This document shows, one piece after another, positions 46,574 through 58,017 of a stretch of 64,000 bases of DNA. Within the stretch, counting starts at the first letter, position 1. The number at the start of each line of letters is the position of its first letter. This stretch comes from Lactifluus volemus. Lineage: Eukaryota > Basidiomycota > Agaricomycetes > Russulales > Russulaceae. Location of the stretch: the NCBI GenBank assembly GCA_022376515.1, contig WTXI01000164.1, forward strand, positions 18,650 to 82,649, given 5' to 3'. A program made the position numbers and the translations under genes. The notes beneath the pieces are model-generated. The model was not told the DNA's origin, did no database searches, and saw only the letters and a list, made by a program, of their open reading frames with translations.

Positions 46574-47115
46574 TGAAATACGGGCTGATGCGTTTGACCT
46601 TCGGGCGACGCACCGAGCCACGCCCGGAAGCACAACGAGAGGTTGACCTCAGCTTGGAGCAGAGCCGCATCGCGTGGCCTTCGGCTGCTGACTTATCGCC
46701 ATGGACTTATTCTATTGCGTTCTCTACCACTCCACCTCTATCGGCCTTTAATTCCTTTTACTTTACCTACCTTTCGACTACCACTATCGCGGCCCCAGGC
46801 CATCGCAAGCCGCGACGCTCTCATAGCATGATCAGATCCCGTGCGAGCCACTACCTATGGTTCCATAATATTCCCCAATATTCCCTCATTTACACCATCG
46901 CATTGTTTCAGCCTGGTATCGATGATCGGAAAGGTAAAAAAAAGAGCCTAGGATAACTGCTATATACACAGGGCACTACCGTAAATCTGAAATCATTCTT
47001 CCCCTCTGAATTTTTCGATGAGCATAACGGACTCGGAAATCCCGGTCAGCAAACAACGCCGTAACCCAGGCGAGCTACCCGGAGCTACCCGAGCTTAAGC
47101 GAGCCAACATAGCGC
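46466..47115 (+). repeat. Duplicated block, second copy (tail of DUF6533 gene and beyond)
   Basis: Counterpart of 15177-16206. The first 100 bp overlap the end of the DUF6533 frame; the rest is non-coding. Confidence 0.8.
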
Positions 47116-47119
47116 TACA

Positions 47120-48800
47120 CAGCAAATGCTGGTTAGTTGATAGGCCATGCTTTTATGCAGAAATGGGGATGCTCGGCTTCGGAATCATTGATCGCTCCGG
47201 GGCGTGCGCGCAGTCATTCTACGAAATTCTTGAGGGTGGCAATGTATGCTACAGGCACCGCTGAACTGCACAGCTTCGAAGTTGAACACCACCGCTACGC
47301 GTTGTTACGCTAGCCGTACTGTACTAGTATGGCTTTAGCATGAGTATGTTAGAGCGCGAAAACGCGACAAGATAACAAGCGCGCGAGGCGAAGAAAAGGA
47401 GCGGGAAAGCCCGAGGCCGGGATCACGCGAGGGGAAAAAACGAATAGTGAGGCCGAAAATGCGATGCCCACTCGACTGTCCATGTGGAGTATTTTATCAA
47501 CAACAAGGTAATTATGCTAGACTCGATTGCAGCCCGACACGGCCGCTCGGTCTGCACATGGCGCGGGACTAGTATGTCACTCACGCGAGAGACTAATTTA
47601 ACTAAGTAAAAAGAGGGTTGGGCCGGGTGCAAGAAACTGAATACTATCATAGTTGACGGCTGTGGGCGAACACCCCCAATGGGGAGCGTTCGTTATTCAC
47701 GCCGGGTCGCCCTTGGGGTGCCGATGACATTGGCAATCCCGGGTCTTGGGGCGTTGTCAAGGCGCGCACTACTACTCGATAGAGGCCAGGACTCGATCAA
47801 ACAGTGACAGCGGTACTTTCACTGAGAAATTGGGGATAGCGGCGTAGATTGGATACCAAGATGCAGGGATACCATGCATCTTGTTTATGACGTCTGTCCG
47901 CGCCGTGAAAGTTCGTAGTCTTCACCCGCCTGCCAGTGGGCTTGTCTGCCACTGTGACAATGTGTCCCGCCTCTTAAATTCAGACGATCCTTATCTTCTA
48001 CTCGACGACGGCCGAGGTGTCTCGAGGTGGTCCAGTCACTGAAGGCCGCGGTTACGGTTACCTCACCAGGAATCGTAGCGACCACAGGGTCACGGGTCAC
48101 GGACCGCCGGGGCCGGTGCTCTCTCACTGAAAACACCATTTCCCCAAGCTATTCCAGTCAATCTATTGCACACTTTAATCCAAACCAAGGATATAGGAAT
48201 GGGCTGGACAGTCTGTGGTGAGGCGGGAGGTGTAGCTGCGATGGTTTTATAACGCCTAGTAGCCGATGTTTATCGTTGCTCTCAACCTCTCTTTCTCCTC
48301 TTACCTGAGCTTTTCCCCATAGCTTCCATAGCTACGAATATACCCAGATGATCCCGAATTCGTATGCCAAAGTCTCTCACGTTCGGTGTTCCAGGTTCTC
48401 AAATCTCTGAAACACGGCTCATCAGCTGCGCTCACCACCAAAATACCATCGTATCAGCCGAACGGTCATCCCAGTGCCAGTGGGCCACCCCCAGACGGTG
48501 TTTGAAGTTTCTATCACCATTTATTGTTGACATGCTTCAGTTCGTTGACTGTTCCTTGGCACTAGGGTGGTAGGACGATGCCACCACATACCCACACTAC
48601 AGCACCTACTACTATAGTACCTTTCCCTTCTCAGAAAAGCTAAGTATGCTAGCTTCTCATGTCGTACGAATCACATGCATAAGTTAACACTGGCATGACA
48701 GCGTTGCGGTGTGGTTTTGTTTGGAAAGCCAATGGCTGGACAAGGACACGGGTTTTGAAGAAAAAAACATACAGCCAGTATATAGAACAACAACAACCGC
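47120..48800. other. Intergenic, no gene seen apart from the leader repeat
   Basis: No coherent coding frame. A short stretch near 48354-48385 (CCGAATTCGTATGCCAAAGTCTC) matches 33488-33510 upstream of NLR C, hinting at one more relic of the NLR promoter region. Confidence 0.4.
47655..47760. repeat. Diverged copy of the copia leader repeat
   Basis: GGGAGCGTTCGTTATTCACG, then CCGGGTCGCCCTTGGGGTGCC, resembles 12870-12950, 27730-27800 and 39446-39530. No copia polymerase follows. Confidence 0.6.
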
Positions 48801-48819
48801 GTAAATAAAGCGATTGATT

Positions 48820-51800
48820 CTATTTAGATGAATTCTGTTCATGTACCGTAGCCCAATTTAATCCGTGCACAAAGTTCGAGAAATCAATCCGGGTCTCATG
48901 TTTGCCTGCAACCCAGACAGTGTTCGGTCGATGAAGACATGGCCTATGAAGCACAGGAATCCATAAGAAAAGTTCTCCATCTTTCCCGCATATCCAGCCA
49001 TCGTTATTAATCGGAGACTTCTCGGTAAAATGGACGTTCTCGATACCCTCTGTTGCGAGCTTCTCTACACGAATTACGCCATCGCTCGAGGATGAGACAA
49101 TGTGCTGACCGCCCGGCGAGAACGCAACAGAAAGGACCAAGTCGGTGTGTCCAGTAAGCGGGCCTGTTACAACCCCTCCTGTTGCGGCATCCCACACGCA
49201 AACCGTGTGATCGTACGAGGCCGATGCGATGCGGCGCCCGTCTGGCGAGAATGCAACATATTTGACCCATGAGGTGTGTCCGGTAAATGGGCCCGCTACG
49301 ACTTCTCCTATTGCGGCATCCCATACACAAACTGTGTGATCAGCCGAGGCCGATGCGATGCGTTGCCCGTCCGGCGAGAACACAACAGAGTTAAACCAAG
49401 ACTTGGTTTGTCCAGTAAATGGGCCAACTACGACCTCTCCTGTTGCAGCGTCCCAAATGCGAATTGTGTCATCGGTCGAAGCCGATGCGATGCGCCGTCT
49501 GTCTGGTGAGAATGCAACCGAGTTGACGCAATCGGTGTGTCCAGTGAATGGGCCTGCTACGAGCTCTCCTGTTGCAGCATCCCACACGCAAACTGTGAGA
49601 TCGTACGAGGCTGATGCGATGAACTGGCCATCCCGTGAGAATGTAACAGAGGAGACCCAAGACGTATGTCCAATAAATGGGCCTGCTGCGACTTCTCCCG
49701 TTACAGCATCCCACAAGCGAATTGTGCAATCGGCCGAGGCTGATGCGATGCGCTGCCCGTCGGGCGAGAACGCAACAGAGCTGACCAAAGAGGTGTGTCC
49801 AGTAAACGGGCCCGCTATGACCTCTCCTGTTGCGGCATCCCACACGCGGATTGTATGATCGGATGAGGCTGATGCGATGGATTGCCCATCAGGCGAAAAA
49901 ACAACAGAGTGGACCAAATCGGTGTGCCCAGCATAGCCCGCTACTAGGTCCTCTAGTACTGTTGCGGCATTCCACACACGAATTGTGTTATCGGATGACG
50001 CCGAGGCGATACGCTGCCCGTCCGGTGAAAATGAAACAGAGCTGACTGGATAGCTGTGTCCAGTAAATGGCCCTACTACAGTGTCTCCTGTTGCGGCATC
50101 CCACACACGGATTGTGTGATCATCCGAGGCCGAAGCAACGCGGAGTCCGTCCGGGGAGAATACCACAGAGTTGACCGACTTTGTGTGTCCAGTAAATGGA
50201 CCTGCTACGAGCTCTCCTGTTGCGACATCCCACATTCGAATTGTGTGATCGGACGAGGCCGACACTACGCGCTGTCCATCCGGCGAGAATGCAATAGCCT
50301 CGACCGAATTTGTGTGTCCTGTAAATGGGCCTGCGACGACCGCTCCTGTTGTAATATCCCACATGCGAATCGTATGATCAGACGAGGCCGATGCGATGCT
50401 TTGCCCGTCCGACGAGAATACAGCACAAAAGGCTGAACCGGTGTCCCCAGTAAACGGACCTGTTATGACATCTCCTGTTGCGGCATCCCACACGCGAATT
50501 GTTTGGTCGTTCGAGGCTGATGCGATGCACCGCCCATTCGGCGAGAATGAAACAGAGTAAACCCAATCGGTGTGGCCAGTAAATGGGCCTGCTATGGCCT
50601 CTCCTGTTGCGGCATCCCATACGCGAATTGTGTTGTCCCTCGAGGCCGATGCGATGCGCTGTCCGTCCGGTGAGAATGTAACAGATTCTACCGAATCGGT
50701 ATGCCCAATAAATGGACCTGCTAAGGCTTCTCCCGTTGCGGCATCCCACACGTGAATCGTACCATCATACGAGGCCGATGCGATACGCTGTCCGTCCGGC
50801 GAGAACGCAACAGAGAAGAACCAGTCGTTATATGCTTCAATCGTCATTTCCAGAGCTGGCCAATGAGGCAACTGCCCGCGTTCCAGGGACAATACGCGAG
50901 GAAATTGGGGAAGATACTGATTGAGGATGCGAGAAGAGCGTGGTGCGAAAGGAAGCGCAGAGACGTAGATATGCGGGGCGCTCCTTGCGATCGCCATTCC
51001 GAAATACCGCACAAACGAGGACGCGTCCTTGATCATTTCTGTCACCTTCGTTTGCGAACGCTGTTGGGATGTTATGTAAATGTCACCACTTTTCGCATCA
51101 AATTAATGAGTGTCCCCACCTCTCGCTGCAACCATTTCAACACAGATGACAACGCCGGTAAAGCAAGGCCCACACGACTCTTGAGGCTAAGCACTTCCAA
51201 CCAAAACAGAAATTTTGTCTCGAAGAGCGATTCAACTTTCGCAAAGAGGTCTTGTTCGAAAGCGTGTTCTAAATGATCGACCCAGAAAATGCAGGCATAC
51301 GTCAGAGCACGTGGAATGTGCTTGGCGATTCGAGAGTCCAAATCAGGGATATCGCTGTTCGCAAGATAGGACGACTCGAGTTTGCAAATATTGAATTTGA
51401 GATCATTCAGCATTAAACCAAGGCAGGAATGTCCCAACTGACAGTGGCTATCCTCGAGATCCACATAAAACACGTCGCTCGTCCTATTGGTCAGAAAGTC
51501 GCGGAATGAAGTGTGGAGAGGGATGATGGGACGCGTTTGGTCAGGTGAGGTGACGTTACTCAACAATGAGCCGAGGTGACGCAGAGTGTCGAGAACAAGA
51601 ACCGGATCAGAATCCTCGGGGTCATCGACCGGTGCATGTCGTCGTAGGTTGATCAAGGATTCGATCGAAAGAGGCTCGATTGCAGCCAAAATTTGGCCCA
51701 CGATGAACCGAAATAGAGTCCGCGCTTCGTCTGATTTGAAGTACCCCTTGAGAACTTCTTCGTACAAGTTGTCCAACAGACCTTCTCCATGACGACCTCG

Positions 51801-54165
51801 GGAGTGTCCCAATAGCCTCTGTACGCGCTTTTTCATGGTAAGGCCGATACTAGCAGGGCTGTTTATGAACCCGCATGAAACGGTTGCCCACTGAAATAAG
51901 CCCTCTGCTGCCTTTGCTAGTTCGACACCGTAGTCTTTGAACACGTCCGGAGGGAGCTCATTCTGAAGATATGTGACAATATCTTGTTCTGTTTTGGAGG
52001 CCAATTTAGCGTCATTTATGTGAAGGATATCAACGGATGACGCTTTAATGAACGCAGGTTCGATACCGTCCTCAAGTCTGGAGGTGATGAGCACGCGGAA
52101 TTGTGATGGCAGGTCTGCGAGACGTTGAGCGAGAAAGGTATGTAACCCCTTTTTGCCGATCGCATCTCCGCTCTCATCCAACGCGTCGACGACGATAAGA
52201 ATTGGGGCAGGAAGCTGTAGGTCCTTGAGCGGTTCCAGAAGAAGTCGTTCGAAAAGTGTACGATAGTCTCGGCTACCACGAAGAAACGAATTATCCCTGA
52301 CGACCTGCCCGAGCGCACGTTTGAACCCGGGATAATAATCGGAGAGATCGCGCGCAAGTGTTGTGAAGAACTGGTAAGCATCGTCTTTGGAACCCTCTTT
52401 CCGTAGAAAGGCGAAATAGGAGCCAAGACCCTTGTTCTCGTAGCGACGCGCGACCTCATGCGCAATCGAGGACTTTCCGGTGCCTGCCTGGCCGAGGAGA
52501 ACAAGGCCACGCTGTGATTCCGGATTTTCGACCCATTTGATGATGTACTTCAAGAACGCCTCGCGTGTGCCCTCGAGACAGCGTTTCTCGTCGCCAAATC
52601 GCCAGCCGCCTTTATAGGGCAGGTCTCTGATAATTGTACCCAATTCTTTGTGCCTCTTGTCAGACCGACGACCAGATGATCTTGTGACTATCAGAATTAC
52701 TCACCAGCATCTAGCACATCTAGAACAGCAACTTCTGTAATAACAGCAGCACGGGAAAGGAAGTTGTCTCGCAGTCGCAATAGGTTGGTACGGTAATCAT
52801 CGATCTTTTCATCAACTGGGCCGAATATATTCTTTACAACCCGTTTTCCTGCGAATCATAAGTTCATAATGAATGACTAAATAAAGAGAGGCGAAGACAC
52901 CTACCGACTTGCACATCCTTTGTATATGAAATGATAAACGAGGCACATTCGGAGACACACTCCAGCATCTCATCGAGAATTTTTGCTTGCATAGACGCTG
53001 GCTTCATGCTCCTCAAAACGTCCGCCTCGTTTGCAATATCAAACGCATCCCGTATCGCCTTGAGTAGTGTTCGGACATTGTCGTCACGCCGAAACTGATG
53101 TAACAAAGTCTGGCAGCGAGGTGAACAAAGAGCCAATGTTCCGTATCCTCAGACGAGGCAAGGAGACACACCTCGGGTATTTTTGAGAGGAGTTCCCATG
53201 CTAACGTTGCGTGGGGGAGTAGCTGAACAGCGGAAGGTAGTTCAGGAAAGGATGGGAAAAATCAATAGGAAGCATACTTTTACGATTGGACAGACACAGT
53301 CCATCACCTGCTTGATAACACCAACAGCACTTTTCCAGGTTTTCACCGTATCCATGGCTTCTTCAGCGGAACCGAGGGTAAGAGACATCTCCATCCGGCT
53401 GTCTACTAAAGGTCCGACAGGAGTGCCGCCCTTAGTGGGGAGGTCACCCGTGCGGGATGAAGGAGATAGAGGGGTGGTGGTAAGCGCCGTAGGTTGCATA
53501 GTTTCAGTGTTGGAGTCATTCAAGTCAGCAGTGGTTGGGTTCGGGGTGTTGACTGTCGCTGTCGGGGAGGAACTCGCATTCGCTGACGCGGTGATCGATA
53601 AGGAGAGAGTGGCCGTCTCCGTCAGATGTCTAACAAGTCTGCCGGCATCTCTAAACACGATATCGAATTCTACATGTATGATGTTTAGCCAGACGCATCA
53701 ATAAGGATTTTAAGAAATAAACAAACCGCGTCGGGGTTCACAGACTATCTCCTGCCTTCCAACGAGGATATCTTTCCGCGCCATCTTTTCTGCCCAAAGA
53801 GATACCGTAATTCGGGAGAGTGGTTGTACAGCACTGCAGACGACTTAGTGGTACATAAAAATAAAATAAAAAGAGGTTTCCTACAACGCGTCGACGCTCG
53901 CATTCCATTCTACGCGTTGTGCTTCGCTCCGCACAGATCGTGTCCGCCATGTTCTCTCACTGCAGGTCACGGTAGCATAAAACACTCTGTCTTTTCCAAG
54001 GAGAGTCTTGAGAGAGGGAAGATTATACGCTCTGAGGACTGGCAGGGGGGATAAACTTAGTACTTATCAGAGCAGGACGATTAAGGGGATATATATACCA
54101 GTGACCTGAAGTGGGAGCAAGGTCGATGGCGTTTCGCTGATCTCAGCACCACTGATGAGCCCCAT
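48820..54165 (-). CDS. NLR D: C2-NACHT-WD40 protein, intact, divergent paralogue
   Basis: Nine exons on the minus strand: 54165-54099, 54038-53885, 53833-53727, 53669-53278, 53222-53172, 53109-52905, 52848-52705, 52645-51120, 51060-48820. The frame is open through every junction, giving about 1628 aa. The C2 domain has VLRAYNLPSLK and RVEWNASVDA. The helical region has RTLLKAIRDAFDIANEADVL. The NACHT has Walker A GQAGTGKSS and Walker B ILIVVDALDES. Fourteen WD40 repeats precede the family tail (SNFVHGLNWATV). Exon 1 is the least certain: 54165 is an in-frame ATG just before the C2 strand, but another at 54348 exists. Intron positions match NLR A, so the genes share an ancestor, yet the sequence is clearly further from A than B and C are. 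Confidence 0.9.
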
Positions 54166-54499
54166 TCCAGACTGTCGAGGATCTGATCTGTGGCAAATTT
54201 CAGAGGCGATGGACACCGATTGCGAGTGAATTTGACATACAAATTCGGGGCCATGGGCGTACTGATTAAAACTACTGATAACGAAGAAGTGACCAAGTAC
54301 TGCCATACGCATTTTGCCGAACAATTGTACACTCGGTACTGTACCCATGGATGCTGTACGCCTTCACTGACTTGGATGCACTCTCCGTCCAACCTCACCC
54401 ACGCGCCGCCACACGACATGCGTACAGTACGACGAATTGACATTTACCCCCAAAAAACAACATATACATACATACATCTCAAAATGATATCAGTGTGGT

Positions 54500-55705
54500 T
54501 CACAATGGCGCCCCAACATATTGCTTCAAGAGTGGCTTTAGACACTCGGGCAGGATATGCATATGCTCGCTTTCACACGACTGAAACACGATGCGCCCGC
54601 TCTCGTCAAGCGTGCGCAGGCCGATCCAGTCTTCGGTGTACAGCGGCTGTTCGCGCATCGGGACGATTGATTTGGAATCTGCCTCCTCACCCTCACACTC
54701 TTCCTCGTCATCCGGAATAGCGTAGGACCCGAACCAGGCGCTCTCCTTGGGAACGACGGTGCGGTCCTCCGTAAAGTGGACGAGCACGAGGTTTTCAAGC
54801 TGCGAGAGTCGCGCGGCGTATGTCGCGTTGTGCAACGTGGGCACTTCATTGTTGATGGACCCCAAGAAGTGGTTCGATTCCAGGTACTGTACGAACCGTT
54901 CCGTGTCACGGTAATATTGGGCCTAAAACAGTTCCAGATCCCATTCAGGTTAGAGGAAATGGGATGGAGGAGATGGGCTTACTTGCACCAGGTTTTGTTG
55001 CGCCCATTCGGTATACATGCCGGCGCGCGCTGCATTCCGCCCAAGCTCGCAAAACACGTCATGTGGCTTACACGTAATATCTGATATACCCATATGCGGC
55101 GAGCCGAAGGTAATGAGATTACGAATGGGCGGGTCGTTGTGCCGTTCCACGTATGCGCGAAGGAACAGTCCGCCTGATGGGTGGTGGTAGGCCCATTCCA
55201 GAATGAAATTGCGTCAATCATCAACGGAATGTGTGCTTTCGGGGAGGACGTACCCTGGGAGAATCCGATTCCATCAAAACCCTGAGACAGTTGGGACAAG
55301 TCTTTCAGTTGTTGGGCGACCATCTCGACTTGCTTATTAACATTGCCAAACTTTTCGTAATGTTTGTTTATGAGTAGGAGGTAGAAGCCGGATGGGAGTG
55401 GTTCAGAAACATACGACAGTAGCTCTTTGGTCTGCCTTCGAATCTGGGTCAATGTACACCGAATGTATGAATATTCCAGGATACATTTCCTCTATATGGG
55501 ATTGGAACTTGAGTATTCCGGGTGCATCGTACTGGTCTCCTGCACTGAAGATTCAGTCATAACCCAGGGGGAAACAGAAACACTGACCAAGCCCATGCCA
55601 GATAACGAGAGGCCGAGGTTTTGAAATGGCAAGGACATCTTGTGCGGGTCTTGCGAAAGTCCTGATAACGGAGGCGAGGATGAATATGAAGTGATACTTC
55701 ATCAT
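54500..55705 (-). CDS. ppt1: Palmitoyl-protein thioesterase 1 homologue
   Basis: Five exons on the minus strand. The protein starts MMKYHFIFILASVIRTFARPA, a likely signal peptide, followed by WHGLGD across the first intron. The nucleophile motif GFSQGG is formed across an intron, the Asp lies in HFTEDRTVVP and the His in CESEHMHI. Other family blocks are NLITFGSPHMGISDI, CELGRNAARAGMYTEW and TLYAARL-like NATYAARLSQLENLVL. The enzyme removes fatty acyl groups from S-acylated cysteines during lysosomal or vacuolar protein turnover. The stop is at 54500. NLR D starts about 330 bp further on in the same direction. Confidence 0.92.
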
Positions 55706-55709
55706 CGCG

Positions 55710-57070
55710 AGCTAACAACAACAAGCGAACGAGCGAGTTCGCAGCTAAGTTACTTGCCATTATCACGTGATGGGAAACCGTAACCGTGACAGTAGATCTC
55801 ATCATTCCCATACAGTACCCAAATCCTTTTGCGTCCCCGTTTCATCAATCACCTAAATCGTGGTATGCAGTTTCCAAGCCAGTAGGCGTCGTTGTAATTT
55901 GGCCCGAATATGACCATATATCGAACAATGTATGTTTCTAGACGACATGAAGTTCTGATTGCCAGATATCAGCCTGAGAGGAAACGCCAATGGATAATTA
56001 CGGCGATCAAATGCTGAGATTACTTTGATCTCAGCTGGTTTCATGATGCACCCTCCGTTCCGAGACTCCTTTTTCGGGGTATGTCGGTACATCGTTTACT
56101 TTAGACACAGCGGGCATGCATCTGGGATAAGCCACAGCGACGGAACCTCGATCAGCCTCAGCAACAATTTCTCTGCTTCTGGCGCGTTTCCCCCCGTCTC
56201 CTTTCCTGGTCCTCGATTGTTTTCCAGCAGCTCCAGCTCCAGATCTTCTATCGTGTCTCCGCTACCATAAAAGAAAGAAAGGTTCTGCATGAAATTCAGG
56301 TACTTTACTGACTACTCCGACCCGAGTCCAAATTAAATCTTGAGGCAGGTCCACCCGCTGTCAGTACGAGAACAGTTTAGCTCTTGTTCAAAAATGGAGA
56401 AGGTACCTCGGAAAAACCGTCGACAGGTTCGGCTTTTCCATCTTTGCCCCAAATAGCTGTCACTGCACGCCCCATAAGAAAGAATGGCCGCCAGCTCAGA
56501 TCGCGCGGGAAGCCATCACTTAGCTTACCATCTCAACTGGACATCCGCCATACCAGCTTTCAGGGTTCACCTACCATGGCCTAAGTCATACCGTATCTCC
56601 CATCGCAACCGTCAACCACACTCATGGAGGCTCGGCCAAAATTCAGGGTCGCCGAATGTATTAAGGCTATCCAGCTTCCTGGAGTTTGAGAAGGAAAATA
56701 TGCCCGTTCTACAGTGAGCTAGCTCCTCGGCCGCGGCGTCGCGTTCTTTGTTCTGGATATGGCGATGAAGATCCCCATTTAGTCAGATTATATCTAGTTC
56801 TCCGTGCAAAAGCGCCGACGTCAAAGATCGGCCCAGGCGATTTACATGCGGATGTCTGCAAGGGAACTTGGGCATCACCTGCAACTAGTTGTTCCATGGG
56901 CCACTCGCCCCCCAAAAGCCGCTGATAGCCTGCATAAACGATACTCCAGTTAATAAACAAGCAGAACTCTGCGCTAGGAATTGCATGTATACACAGAAAT
57001 GAAACAACGAGTCAGCTTTACAAATGTAATGTTGTACGTCGTCTAAGTTATGCGAGCCTCAGGGCCACGC
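55710..57070. other. No recognised gene; possible minus-strand exons
   Basis: Two minus-strand open stretches (56290-56096 with GSGDTIEDLELELLENN, and 56960-56709 with RLLGGEWPMEQLVAGDAQVP) could be exons of one gene. Neither resembles a family I know and splice joins could not be confirmed. Confidence 0.25.
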
Positions 57071-57076
57071 ACGGAC

Positions 57077-57689
57077 TTAGAGCAAGCTCTTCCGGGTGCC
57101 ATCACCCTCGACGAGAATGCATGGCCCACCATAGAGTACCTTGTCCTCAAGCCCATTCGCGCGAATGTAGCCCTTCACGGCATCGTCCTCTGCCCCAGGT
57201 TGTAACCAGAGCGCAGGGATGTTCAGTTCCTTTGCTTGCTGGAGCAAGCCAAGTGTCACCTGTCCCTTCGGTCGCAAGAGAAGAGATGCGGAATGCAGTG
57301 ATGAAACTGACCTTGGGGTTTGTAATGATGCTCACAGAGGTTTCGGTCGGTGCAGGTAGATCGGCCAGATTAGGCACAGTTGCGACACCCTCGATTTCGT
57401 TCTCCTTCTACATGTGTGATGCAACATGCGAGTAAGCTCCAATTTTACGTAGAACGATGGTTAGATGAGGCGCACGGGATGCACAGGGGTGACCAATAGA
57501 TTTCGTTTCAAGTACCATTGTAGGACCTGCAGTATGTGGATTGTGAATGGCCCTCGTGAGTGGGCTACTGAACTACATTATAGCACGTACTTTGTTGCCG
57601 TACTTTGACTGGTCTCTAGATGCGCCAACGACTGCATACCGAGGAGAAGAAAGGAAGAATTTTTGGATCTCGGTGACAGTCCGAGACAT
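57077..57689 (-). CDS. CoA-binding domain protein (YccU-like)
   Basis: Minus strand from ATG at 57689 with three short introns. It reads FFLSSPRYAVVGASRDQSKY, then GNK and VLQWYLKRNLLVTPVHP, then KENEIEGVATVPNLADLP and TSVSIITNP, then ALWLQPGAEDDAVKGYI and GGPCILVEGDG. This is the Rossmann CoA_binding_2 fold of small bacterial and fungal YccU-like proteins, spanning the whole protein of roughly 150 aa. The precise cellular role of these proteins is not established. No targeting signal was seen. Confidence 0.88.
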
Positions 57690-58017
57690 GGTCGACGTTA
57701 GTCTTAAATAGCTATCTTCAAATTAGATATTATCACCCTAGCCAGCATGTGATTTGGACCTCTCTGATTAACTCACGACGTTGACAACCTTTACCGTGAA
57801 AGGACAGTATACTAGTACAGTACAGTAAGTTGTGTGAGAATGAGGGGCGCACGTGAAACAGACACGCCTTTGACGCGTGCTGGGCCACGCGCCCGTTGGC
57901 GCCGTCCCCCTTTGCTCTTCAACTTCCAAGACCGCTGCGAAGGGCAACCTTCCTCCCTCTCCTCACATTCTCATACCCTCAGCGCACGGCCGCTGCACCC
58001 TACATATCCTCTGAACC

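Noticed and set aside
54190..54720. Plus-strand ORF of 176 codons between NLR D and the thioesterase
   Set aside because: It overlaps the thioesterase 3' exon and NLR D exon 1 in antisense and shows no family motif.
57121..57435. Plus-strand ORF over the CoA-binding gene
   Set aside because: The minus strand carries clear CoA-binding motifs across the same bases, with matching splice sites.
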